Shown: piece after piece, positions 1 through 7,881 of the stretch | Position numbering within the stretch: the first letter of the stretch is position 1 | How the letters are laid out: every line of letters begins with the position of its first letter | Assembly (NCBI GenBank): GCA_000969725.1 | Contig: JXSR01S034455.1 | Direction: 5' to 3' (one strand) | DNA length: 24,065 nt | DNA from: Ophiothrix spiculata | Taxonomy: Eukaryota > Echinodermata > Ophiuroidea > Amphilepidida > Ophiotrichidae | The notes under the pieces: generated by a model | Seen by the model: only the letters and a program-made list of their open reading frames with translations | What the model was told of the DNA's origin: nothing | Databases searched by the model: none | Position numbers and translations under genes: made by a program

Positions 1-19
1 TTGGGGGCTCGTCCGGGAG
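1..19 (+). other. Possible LTR-element primer-binding site (tRNA-Pro type)
   Basis: The first bases contain TGGGGGCTCGTCCGGGA (2-18), the complement of the 3' end of tRNA-Pro including its CCA. This is the classic primer-binding site of many LTR retroelements and gammaretrovirus-like elements. In such elements it lies just inside the 5' LTR, which would be to the left of this window and cannot be seen. No gag-like or pol-like reading frame follows, and a MITE-like element starts at about 181, so at most a leader fragment is present. The match could also be a piece of a tRNA-Pro-derived repeat. Confidence 0.45.
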
Positions 20-180
20 AAATACACTGTAAGAAAATTGTGTAAGATTCACCGTAAATTTTGACTTTGTATTTTGCATTGATATATTGCTGAATTAGGT
101 ATTTATACATTGTTGTTATATCTATCATTGTCAGGGATTCAGAGTAAAGATTCACTGAATATTTAGAATGCAATGGGTTA

Positions 181-746
181 TGGTGTAGTTTAGGACCCTG
201 TTCATAATAAGGAACAAAAGTCACTAATTCATCAAGCTAAATGAACCAAAGAAGCTAAAATAGTTAAAATGTTATCTAGACAACAAGGTTAATATTTCGG
301 TAGGAGGGCAGGGCTTCGAATAATGAGGGAAATTATGGGGTAATAGAAACAAGGTTTAAACAAATCGTAAAAATTACTAAAATTTTTGATTTTTGTCAAG
401 GTTTTTGTCTCCAAATACCGCTGAAAATGCTTGCAAATTTCAGAAAACTCATCTGTATCGATGAAGCTCTGTTTCCATTGATCCAAAATATTGTTTAAAT
501 GTCAGAAAGATTGCTGAGTTTTTATAAAAGAGTGAGATTTTGAAGCAAAAATAAAGCCGTGATCGGCTATTTTTGATGAACCTAAAAATGAAGGTAAAAT
601 CACCTTTATGGTAAGTTTAGCTGAATGGATAAACTTGATATGGGATTTATTGAAAACCTTGATGATTTAAAATTGTTTTATTTTTAATGTTAAAACAATA
701 GAAGCTGTTTTGTTCCTTATTATGAACAGGGTCCCAAACTACACCA
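181..746. mobile_element. MITE-like DNA element with ~38-bp terminal inverted repeats
   Basis: The left end (181-218) and right end (709-746) are inverted copies starting TGGTGTAGTTT and running through GGACCCTGTTCATAATAAGG, with one clear mismatch. Both ends are flanked by TTA (178-180 and 747-749), which fits a 3-bp target duplication. TWA duplications are typical of the PIF/Harbinger superfamily, but the terminal bases do not prove that assignment. The interior has only a 65-codon open frame on the minus strand with no transposase motif, so the element is non-autonomous. Confidence 0.75.
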
Positions 747-749
747 TTA

Positions 750-1320
750 CCATGCAGTGTGTATTGAGGGTTGGTATGTGAAGTTAAGGTTGATTACAAC
801 TAATCTTCTCATTGCATGTGATTTAACAAAATGAAATTTTGCTTGATATTAAAGATTGGGGTTGCTCTTTCCCTACAGCGTATCCCTGTATTTACTGTAA
901 TATAGAGCAAGTGTGCAGATGGAAACGCGGTCTGTGCCATCTAACAATCTCCTAACACTTTGTATGAAGCCATAATCATATACCATAACACCCAGTGGTT
1001 TAACCAATTCTTGGGGGGGGGGGGCTATTTCCTGATAAATTACATTGGAAAAAAATCTGAGTAGGGCATCAGAGCAAAAAAGGTCATTCAATCAAATTTG
1101 GAAGAAATGGAGAAACCTTGAAATATTGGAAAGGGGGAAAAAAGTTGAAATTCAATCAAATTTGGAAGAAATAGAGAAACTTTGAAATATTGGGAAGGGG
1201 AAAAAACGACCTGCCTAGGAAACAGATTACAACTCATGTGTTCATGAGAGAGGAAATATCACAACTATTTAATTACAATTAACAAACAACTGGGAGTGGA
1301 CTGTATTTGAACAAACCAAA
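750..1320. other. Non-coding stretch with a G-run and a 64-bp tandem duplication
   Basis: No exon was recognised. The stretch contains a run of 12 G at 1013-1024 and a 64-bp tandem duplication at 1087-1207. The remainder is AT-rich. Confidence 0.6.
1087..1207. repeat. Two-copy tandem repeat, 64-bp period
   Basis: The segment starting TTCAATCAAATTTGGAAGAA at 1087 is repeated at 1151 with few differences. Both copies end in a G-rich then A-rich run. It looks like a simple local duplication. Confidence 0.85.
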
Positions 1321-1321
1321 T

Positions 1322-1753
1322 CAGTTCGGCGGAACTCGCAATTCGGATATTCCGAATTCTGATTACCTGTCATGGCGCAGGAAACAAATCGATACCGCAA
1401 TCTGGCAAGTACATGTAGAACATCTTTATTGCATTTATGATAAATCTATCTGTCGAAATGTCATTTTCATCTGTGCAATTCCAGCGGGACAGCTTCGAAA
1501 CATGCCCTGATAGCTCCTTATCACAGAAGGCAAAATAATTTGGCCACAATTTTCTTAGAATTTAGATGACAAATGATGATAATGTTATTGACTTTTATAC
1601 ATACTGGTATAGAGCGCGGCGAAGCTTAATATTAATTTCAGCTGATATCCCGTTTCAGCTGTTTTTAATCCAAATTCGGATACGGGTATCATAATTTTGA
1701 TACGGAGTATCCAAATTTGGATATGTATCCGAATTGTGAGTTCCGCCGAACTG
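1322..1753. mobile_element. MITE-like element, TIR starting CAGTTCGGCGGAAC
   Basis: The left end from 1322 and the right end up to 1753 are inverted copies of about 28 bp (CAGTTCGGCGGAACTC, then CAATTCGGATA) with one mismatch. AAAT lies directly outside each end (1318-1321 and 1754-1757) and may be a short target duplication. Sub-terminal sequence is rich in GGATA/TATCC motifs in both orientations, especially 1676-1730, so the element can form several nested hairpins. No transposase is encoded and the superfamily is not clear. Confidence 0.75.
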
Positions 1754-1757
1754 AAAT

Positions 1758-2686
1758 TATTTCTCTAAAGCAATTGGATCAGGCTCCACTATTGTCTTTT
1801 TTGGATGTAAACTGGTCACCTTCTCAGTATTAAAGAATATTATTACCAATTTGATGCCTGAGTGGAGAGGAACATACAAAATTAATATCTAGCTCACAAA
1901 TTCCTTGTGTGCCTCTCAGTCGATTGGAACCCATGACTCCAAATGGCTGACGATTCTGAATCAGGAACTAATACTATAGGCAATACGTTTATCACATGAC
2001 CTATAGATAGGTTACAAGATATCACTATTTACAAATCATTAAACTAATTCATATAACATTTCTGTTGGTGAGGGGTATATTAATATTAGGTCAGTGGGTG
2101 CAATTAATTTTTGTTTCACTTAAAAAAATATTAATATGAAATGTTTGTTTTTAATAAACTAACCATATTATTACCATGTAAAATACATATATTATTTTTT
2201 CAAAATTCATTTATTATTTTAATTTTCAGGGATGGAGATTTGGTTTTGATAGGGTGGGCATTCCTAAGGGTTCCTTTTGTAAAAAAAAAACATGTGTAAG
2301 AATTGATTGAAATCAAAATGTAGACTTACATCAAATACATTTCATTAAACATGATTGAAGAGATTCATCAGGATCGGTATAATATCATGTTGTTAAGGTT
2401 CTTTAAAGAAACTGATCCAAAACAAAAACACTAAATGGGTCCAGTTTGCAACAAAACTTGATATTTTTCAAGAATAAAATAACATCATGAATAAAATATT
2501 CCTTCGAATTAAGGTTCTAAATATCACCTTGAATTGTTCAGTTGGAACAGACAAGGAACCCTTTTTGATTACTGAGCCATAATGGATTTTTTTGTCAGAA
2601 AATAAGGGCTCTAAGCCAGAGTATAGTGCTCTCTCCTGACAAACAGTCCATTGGAGCAGCACTCCCCCATAAGCACCGTATACATA
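1758..2686. other. AT-rich non-coding stretch
   Basis: No exon, RNA gene or clear inverted repeat was recognised. There is a poly-A run at about 2281-2290. Short open frames show no domain-like composition. Confidence 0.5.
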
Positions 2687-3559
2687 CGAGGGGCTATCAA
2701 AAAGTTTTAAAGATCACCAAGAAGGGAAGGAGCTATATCGATGAACTTTTGTCAGGATGGTCACCCATCCTTGTGTACATTGTGGTGCAAAAATGAAATC
2801 TATGGTATTTATACTTTCCATACAGGTGTCGATAGATGTCAAGAATCTGACTCCACTAACCAGATAAACTGCACGGAGAAATTAAAGATATGTGGCAAGA
2901 TTAAATCCCTGCATTTGAAGGGTTACATAGCCCAGTAATTCTATGAAGACACATTCATTCAAAGTTAGATATTTGATACCATAGTATGGGGTAGTGTCTC
3001 CTCTTTCCATTGATACCAAATTTATGGAAATTGGTCAAAAATATGACGTCATAATGACGTAATAAAGCATGACTGACCTGAAAATGTTGATTTTAGCGAA
3101 AAACAATGTGGGTGTTTTGGGACCTCTACAAAGTCGGTCTGTGGACTGTAAGTTTCAAGAGGGAGAAGTGGCTATGTAAAGATGACTAAAGGGTCACTTA
3201 ATGAAATTATGTTCCTGACTGCATTTCTTCTTGGTGATCTTTAACTCTTTCCAGTCTGACCACTTTTTCTGCCCCAGGCTGATGGCATTTGACCTGTAAT
3301 CTGACACCTAAAGTAAATTAAATTTATCTTTAGAAATATTCTACATAATTCAATGAAACATCAGCCTAATAGACCCTTATGAACTGTATACATTGCCTGT
3401 GATAGTGTTTTGGAAGGTAAGAGGTCATGAAATTAGTTATACTCTAGTGTTAGTTAGGGCGTACCCCATACACCCTTAGCCTGTGGCCGGCAGTAGTTTA
3501 GGGCGTACCCCATACGCCCCTGCGACAGGAAGCGGTTAAAACTTTTTTATACCCTTCTT
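2687..3559. mobile_element. Mariner-like non-autonomous element, interrupted in its right TIR
   Basis: The left end follows a TA (2685-2686) and reads CGAGGGGCTATCAAAAAG, a form typical of Tc1/mariner-like terminal repeats, continuing to GATCACCAAGAAG at 2724. The right end is its inverted copy but is split: 3227-3244 matches the inner 18 bp perfectly, and 3540-3557 continues the match after a 295-bp insertion. Without the insertion the arms share 26 identical bases, with a similar outer part. A 65-codon open frame inside (2741-2938) has no transposase motifs. Without the insert the element is about 575 bp. Confidence 0.7.
3241..3539. mobile_element. TTAA-flanked element nested in a mariner-like TIR
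   Basis: The segment is bounded by TTAA at 3241-3244 and 3536-3539. Removing one TTAA and the intervening DNA restores the mariner-like terminal repeat exactly, which marks it as an insertion with TTAA target duplication, as made by piggyBac-type transposases. Its ends are weakly inverted (CTCTTTCCAGTC against CCGCTTCCTGTC). It contains a near-exact 22-bp direct repeat, TTAGGGCGTACCCCATAC plus four bases, at 3454-3475 and 3498-3519. It encodes no transposase. Confidence 0.7.
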
Positions 3560-4009
3560 TAAATAGGGAGTTTTGCATGCAAGCAATGTCTGGGTTTATA
3601 GTGTTTCCAATCCTATGCCTGTACTTCTCTTGGATATGCAAGGGGAGAGTGTTAACACTTAAATTGAATCAAATCATTAATGGATAACATGTTCAAGCGC
3701 ATTTTGCAATGATTGTCAAATATATTTTTTAAGATTCCTCTTGGATGCAACTTAAGTAAATGTAAAGAAGACTGCTTGCTTATTGCCCATCTATCCTTGA
3801 AGCAATTGAGCCATGCAGCCTCCACTATCTGACTATTGTTATATATTGGTATAATGGGATCAACAATTTGACACTGTGCCATCAACATTTGGCATCAAAT
3901 TTATGTCTACTATGGTCCTGATATGATCTCATCAACCAAGAGCATACAACTTTGACTAATAGTGTTTAATATTAGATCTGTTTTATTTTTATTTTCCTCC
4001 CTCCCACAG
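3560..4009. other. Intronic or flanking DNA upstream of the first visible neurabin exon
   Basis: No earlier exon was recognised here. The end is a good 3' splice site: a T/C-rich tract at about 3979-4003 followed by CCCACAG ending at 4009. Because the next exon starts in the last base of a split codon, at least one coding exon must lie further left, probably outside the window. Confidence 0.6.
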
Positions 4010-4239
4010 AGAGGATGAGGGCTCCAATTCCATACCGTCATCTCCCAAGACGAAGCAAGGTCTTCCTCCAGCGATGCCCATCCTACGTTTACAGAAGAAG
4101 AAATCCTCTAAAGCATCCTTTACATCAGATGGTGTAGGCATTACATTGTTATCGTCAAGGCCTATTGATCCTGATCTACAGAGGATACCAACTAGTCCAC
4201 CTGTCAGAAGGGATGAGGAGACGACTAGATCTAGAGAAG
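4010..4239 (+). CDS. PPP1R9A-like: Neurabin/spinophilin-like protein, exon a (partial gene)
   Basis: This internal exon has acceptor CCCACAG before 4010 and donor GAAG|GTAGAC after 4239. It carries one base of a split codon, 76 full codons and one base of the next codon. The peptide opens EDEGSNSIPSSPKTKQG, then has a basic run (LRLQKKKSSKASF) and a proline/serine-rich part with PIDPDLQRIPTSPPVRRDEE. It has no folded domain that I can name and reads like the disordered linker expected between the central region and the C-terminal SAM domain. Assignment to the neurabin gene rests on position, strand and matching splice phase with the next exon (its final G plus AT makes an Asp codon). Several SP and TSPP sites look like possible kinase targets. 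Upstream exons, which should encode the actin-binding, PP1-binding, PDZ and coiled-coil regions, are not in the window. Confidence 0.75.
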
Positions 4240-4343
4240 GTAGACTCATTAATATTCATTAATTTAGCAAAGCATTCGCAACCAATTTATATGACTCACC
4301 ACATCGAAAGGTAGCCTATGTTTGTGGCGAAGTATGTTTATAG

Positions 4344-4474
4344 CAGGCATGAGAACACACATCCCAAAAACAAAACCTGAAAATGATGACAAAAGAGCAA
4401 ATATATGCTGACATTTTTAAAATTGTGGATTTTTGAACAAAATTGAGGTTTAAACCTGGACATTCTCATGCCTG
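4344..4474. repeat. Short inverted-repeat element, 12-bp ends
   Basis: CAGGCATGAGAA at 4344-4355 is perfectly inverted at 4463-4474 (TTCTCATGCCTG), enclosing 107 bp of A-rich DNA. It may be a small MITE. No clear target duplication was seen. Confidence 0.5.
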
Positions 4475-4745
4475 GTAGAGATACAATTCGTGCCCATTCA
4501 TTGGCCGGCCAACCACAAGCTATTTCAACTAGTAGTTTTGACTACACTCCCCTATACCTTTTAAGTTGTTTTTCTATATATTCCATGTTGTATTCCTATA
4601 TATGAAACAATTATTATTCCATGAGCAACTGCTCCTCCAAGGAAACCCCTTAACCTAAAATCCTTACTTGATAAAATTTGTTCTGCTATTTTGAGTTAAG
4701 TTTTTAAATCTCGAGGATGTAACCCAGGGTACCACTCAAAGAATT

Positions 4746-4946
4746 TGTCATGTGAGTGCAAGAAAGTTGTATCTGCAATGGCTGCCCTAAGTTATATTTA
4801 TTTTGCAACTTGTCACAAGAATGTAAAAAATCCCTCAAAATTTCACTGTCTTATATGTCAGTAGACTGTAGATTTTACAGTGCTCAATCCAAATTAATGA
4901 CGAAAGGCAGCTTTTGCAGATACGACTTTCTTGCACTCACATGACG
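4746..4946. mobile_element. 201-bp MITE, TIR YGTCATGTGAGTGCAAGAAAG (copy 1)
   Basis: The ends are inverted copies of about 32 bp beginning YGTCATGTGAGTGCAAGAAA and continuing through GTATCTGCA. AATT flanks both sides (4742-4745 and 4947-4950), a possible target duplication. A second, longer family member with the same ends lies at 16620-17523. No coding capacity. Confidence 0.8.
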
Positions 4947-5216
4947 AATTGATGGTATGGTATGTGCTGTACTCATGACCTTCTCTTCAAGCCCATGTGT
5001 AACAAGCAAAGGGGCAGACTGATTCCTCTGACAGTTTTGACTAGTAAGAAAATGACAGAAAATCATGCAAAATTAACATATTTCATCCTCTCACTGAGAA
5101 AATAAAAAAACTGAGCTGTTTGAGCCCCTTACAGCCGAGCCACTCTTATGACGCACCTGTTCAATCCCTCTACACTCTCATTCAGCTTACTCCAAACGCC
5201 CTTGTTTCAGTGACAA

Positions 5217-5441
5217 TGGTTCAGAAGTGTGATTTCAAGCTCAATTTGTCAAACTTTAGATTGTATATCATTTCTTAATGCAAAAAAACAGTTCATAAAA
5301 TCTAAATTTGGTAAAAAATTGAGTTTCTAAGACCCTATTTTGACCTAAAAAGTTCCTTAACCTAAGCACCTATACCCAAAACGTTTTTGAGGCACCCCTC
5401 CCCTTCCATGTGACAGTAGTCAATCATAGTGTGTGTATTTT
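5217..5441. repeat. Intron 1 duplicated segment, upstream copy
   Basis: This segment, starting TGGTTCAGAAGTGTGATTTC, is repeated downstream from 5956. Shared blocks include CATTTCTTAATG, TTCATAAAATCTAAATTTGG, CCCAAAACG, GAGGCACCCCTC and CATGTGACAGTAGT. The upstream copy stops at about 5441, where a tRNA-like SINE head begins. It ends about 15 bp short of the sequence equivalent to the splice acceptor. Confidence 0.85.
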
Positions 5442-5572
5442 GCGCGTGTGGCCTAACGGAACAGTGCAGGACTCATAATCAGAAGGTTGTGAGTAGCATC
5501 AACGTGTTGTGAATCTGGGCAAATCATAACCTAAGTGCTGATAGGTCTGCGCCAATGGCCATGGCTGCAAAT
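5442..5572 (+). mobile_element. tRNA-derived SINE-like sequence (degenerate)
   Basis: GTGTGGCCTAACGG resembles a pol III A box, followed by an anticodon-arm-like CTCATAATCAGAAGG and a degenerate B box region (GGTTGTGAGTAGCATC). After the head comes an unrelated body ending at a (GTA)n run at 5572-5587. The head is too diverged to be a working tRNA. The start coincides with the breakpoint of the duplicated intron segment. Confidence 0.5.
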
Positions 5573-5710
5573 GTAGTAGTAGTAGTAAAACAATCTTTAT
5601 TCAGGGTTTTAACTCATATCAGTTACAGAAACTGGTCTCCCATGAGACCCTGATAATTACATTAAATACATATGAAAAATATAATATACAATAAAAAAAA
5701 AAAAAACAGT
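5573..5710 (-). mobile_element. 3' end of a CR1-like LINE (5'-truncated)
   Basis: Read on the minus strand, the sequence has GGTCTCATGGGAGACC (a 6-bp stem, 5634-5649) and then CCCTGAATAAAGATTG, ending in a short (TAC)n run. This arrangement of a GGTCTC hairpin, an AATAAAG-type signal and a short microsatellite tail is typical of CR1/L2-like non-LTR elements in invertebrates. The 5' limit is unclear, and an A-run at 5693-5706 lies at the truncated side. Confidence 0.5.
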
Positions 5711-5955
5711 GTATTTAAAAGACATTAATTGCATGAACAATGCATAAAAATCAACATGTGCATTATGAATAATAATAATCATGTCATGACAAATGTTTTA
5801 AATGTATTAGAGTTCATTGACATGGCCTGACTTCAAATGGCCTAGTTTAAGGCAAAATGGTTATGATGATTCCCTTGTACAGCGGTAATAATAATGGCCA
5901 GCGCTATGGTACTATGGTAAATAGCGTATTTAAATGCTGTGTATTATTATTATTA

Positions 5956-6385
5956 TGGTTCAGAAAGTGTGATTTCAAGCATGTATATCATTTCTTAATG
6001 GAAAAAAAAAAGTTCATAAAATCTAAATTTGGAAAAAAATGAGTTTCCAAGCCCCTATTTTGACCAAAAAATGTCCTAAACCTCTGTTGGAAAACCTGTG
6101 TGGCACCTAAACCCAAAACGTAATTGAGGCACCCCTCAACACTAAATAGGCGGGAATTATGAGGCTTTTCTTCATCCGCAAGTTAACATAATCCCAGTTA
6201 CGCGCGCCGTAGATAATGATGCGCAAGTCACACATGCAACGCACGCTGCCTCTCCTGCAGTTGTGCTGTGTCCACCTACACACAAGCTTATCTGTATCAA
6301 TTCACAATGTGAACAGGCCCGCCTATTTGGTGCTGATCAAAGTATACATGTGACAGTAGTTAATTTTAGTGTGTATATTGTTTTT
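5956..6385. repeat. Intron 1 duplicated segment, downstream copy with an insertion
   Basis: This is homologous to 5217-5441. It is interrupted at about 6140-6332 by a small inverted-repeat element and continues into CATGTGACAGTAGTTAATTT immediately before the polypyrimidine tract of the 6394 exon. It is therefore likely to be the ancestral copy, as it joins the real splice site. Confidence 0.8.
6140..6332. mobile_element. 193-bp MITE-like element, TIR CACTAAATAGGCGGG
   Basis: CACTAAATAGGCGGG at 6140-6154 is inverted at 6318-6332 with one mismatch. It is absent from the matching place in the upstream duplicate (5397-5406), so it inserted after the duplication. Its interior is GC-richer (GCGCGCC, ATGCGCAAG) than the surrounding intron. 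Confidence 0.75.
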
Positions 6386-6393
6386 TTCCACAG

Positions 6394-6518
6394 ATGTGCG
6401 AGCTTCATCAGGACCAATACAAGTGCTTTCAGGAGGGGATATGTATGACTCTATGCCAGGCGAGGCAGGCGGCAAGAAGAAAATGAAACATAAATACAAA
6501 ATCAACATTCCTAAAGAT
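6394..6518 (+). CDS. PPP1R9A-like: Neurabin/spinophilin-like protein, exon b
   Basis: Acceptor TTTTTTTCCACAG precedes 6394 and donor GAT|GTAAGTC follows 6518. Two bases finish the split Asp codon from the previous exon, followed by 41 codons ending in phase 0. The peptide begins DVRASSGPIQVLSGGDMYDS and ends in a strongly basic stretch, KKKMKHKYKINIPKD. It continues the low-complexity linker before the SAM domain. The phases agree with both neighbouring exons, which supports one gene. The last 35 bases and the donor are duplicated 371 bp downstream. Confidence 0.8.
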
Positions 6519-6854
6519 GTAAGTCAAGTGTGCTTCCATTATTTTTAAGAAACTTTAAATAAATGAAAACATAAGGGTTGAAATTTAATAGTAATGTTTT
6601 GTTGTAAAGTTCACCATCATCTTGTAATCATTTGAAATAGATTCATCAGGATTGTTAATAGTTCATATTGAAGATATTTGAAGTTTTGAAATACAAATCC
6701 AATATTGGATTTGTATTTCAAAACTTCAAATATCTTATCTTGTAATCATGCTTGATACAAGGTTTAATCCTTCAAAACAAAATCTTGTGCAATCTGATGG
6801 AAAATCTTGTGAGTGTTATCAGAATACAGTTGCCTGGCAAAATAGTAGTTTGAT
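6484..6854 (+). repeat. Exon-intron tandem duplication, unit 1
   Basis: The unit starts inside exon b (TGAAACATAAATACAAAATC at 6484), crosses the donor and runs into intron 2. The second unit begins at 6855, a 371-bp period. Unit 1 carries a private insertion at 6632-6736. Its last part (6751-6854, AATCTTGTGCAATC, GAATACAGTTGCCTGGCAAA) matches 7887-7975 in unit 2. Confidence 0.9.
6632..6736. mobile_element. Insertion with 13-bp target duplication, ending in a 66-bp perfect palindrome
   Basis: ATCTTGTAATCAT occurs at 6619-6631 and again at 6737-6749. The other duplication unit has only one equivalent (ATCTTGTAATTAT) and lacks the 105 bp between. The insertion is 39 bp of unremarkable sequence followed by 6671-6736, which equals its own reverse complement over all 66 bases, with no spacer (centre AATATT). 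I do not recognise an element family. Confidence 0.85.
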
Positions 6855-7366
6855 TGAAACATAAATACAAAATCAACATTCCTAAAGATGTAAGTCAAGT
6901 GTGCTTCCATTATTCTCAAGAAACTTAAAAAAATGAAAACATAAGGGTTGAAATTTAAGAGTAATGTTTTGTTGTAAAGTTCACCATCATCTTGTAATTA
7001 TGCTTGATACAAGGTTCAACAATTCACTATATCTCTTTATACAGGAGCGTACCATTGTTGATTTGTGATGAATCCACAGTTGATATTCAAATTAGTGTGT
7101 CACGAACGGCACAGTGTTTACGGTAGTGCTTTTACGCAGTACACAAAAGTCGGCGCACTGATCATTGCGCGTCAGGCACTTGTAGCACGTGCAAAAATCT
7201 GGTGCTTGAAAAATTGATAACGTCAAAGCAGCAAACATTCACAATTAGCACTTTGCTTCAGATATGCTTAATATTTTTATGAAGATGAGTACGCCTACCC
7301 TGGGCCTATCTGTTAAATTGAAAACATTTAGAATTTACTGAAGATATGCATTTGTAGGATTGTTCA

Positions 7367-7779
7367 AAATATAATTAAAATGTTATGTTAGACAAATCCA
7401 GTGAATTACTCGCATCTCTCTAGCTTTCGACCTCTCGATCAACAAAACCATCTTATTGATTGGGAAAGTGTCAAGATATTGGACAGAGACTCAAATGCCT
7501 TCTCTAGAAAAATAAGGGAGGCCATCCAAATTAGACAACGGGGCAAAAAAGTCATCAACCGTGACGAAGGCGTTTTTTCATTAGATCACGTATACAACCC
7601 ACTGCTATTTAAATCAAAATTTCCTGTGAAAGAGTCTACCAGGTCATCGGATTTGGATTGTCGCGGAAAAAACAGCAGTGGACGACACTTGTGATCAAGA
7701 CCTCTGATCGATAGGTCGAAAGCTAGAGAGATGTGAGTAATTCACTGGATTTGTCTAACATAACATTTTAATTATATTT
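7367..7779. repeat. 75-bp inverted repeats flanking a Penelope-like fragment
   Basis: 7367-7441 and 7705-7779 are reverse complements with about two mismatches over 75 bp. Shared blocks include AATTAAAATGTTATGTTAGA, AATCCAGTGAATTACTC and CTCTCTAGCTTTCGACCT. The right arm directly follows the Penelope-like reading frame and looks like the element's 3' end. The left arm is an inverted copy of it. Penelope-like elements are known to carry terminal repeats in direct or inverted orientation. Confidence 0.85.
7424..7694 (+). pseudogene. Penelope-like retroelement, C-terminal (GIY-YIG-type endonuclease) fragment
   Basis: The open frame ends at TGA 7692-7694 and includes DWESVKILDRDSNAF, RKIREAIQIRQ, INRDEG and VYNPLL. 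This series (DWE.aKvlDre, RkikEAi.I, mNRDeG, iYnplL) is what I recall from the C-terminus of Penelope-like elements after their GIY-YIG endonuclease core. The reverse transcriptase and catalytic GIY/YIG part are missing, so this is a 5'-truncated, non-functional copy. Family identity comes from remembered motifs, not a search. The frame extends into the left inverted arm, where it is not expected to be genuine element coding. Confidence 0.65.
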
Positions 7780-7823
7780 AGAATTTAATTCATACGTTTT
7801 CAGGATGATTTTCGTTGTTGAAA

Positions 7824-7881
7824 GGTATTCCAGCACGCCCCAAAGTTGTTCATGAACAACTCTGTGGCATGTTTGAATACC
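7824..7881. repeat. 58-bp near-palindrome
   Basis: GGTATTC at 7824 pairs with GAATACC at 7881, and the centre AGTTGTTCATGAACAACT (7844-7861) is a perfect 18-bp palindrome. The half-arms agree at 24 of 29 positions. It sits at the right border of the ~870-bp insertion. Confidence 0.8.

Larger units (their letters stand above)
4240..6393 (+). other. Neurabin-like intron 1, carrying several mobile elements
   Basis: A GT-AG intron of 2154 bp, interrupting a codon after its first base. It contains two small inverted-repeat elements, a tRNA-like SINE, a minus-strand LINE tail and a duplicated segment reaching almost to the 3' splice site. The acceptor tract is TTTTTTTCCACAG. Confidence 0.7.

Noticed and set aside
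2741-2938. 65-codon frame inside the mariner-like element as a transposase remnant
   Set aside because: No D,D(34)D or helix-turn-helix features can be seen.
3989-4249. 86-codon minus-strand frame rich in L and G
   Set aside because: It is antisense to the neurabin-like exon at 4010-4239, which has matching splice sites and phases.
5442-5510. Functional tRNA gene at the SINE-like heads (5442 and 21581)
   Set aside because: Acceptor stems do not pair and the B boxes are altered; they are tRNA-derived repeat heads, not tRNA genes.
7700-7725. Hammerhead-ribozyme-like core (CTGATCGATAGGTCGAAA) at the Penelope-like 3' end
   Set aside because: The CUGA...GAAA spacing is off by an inserted base and flanking stems I and III are not evident, so I do not annotate a ribozyme; a covariance search would decide.
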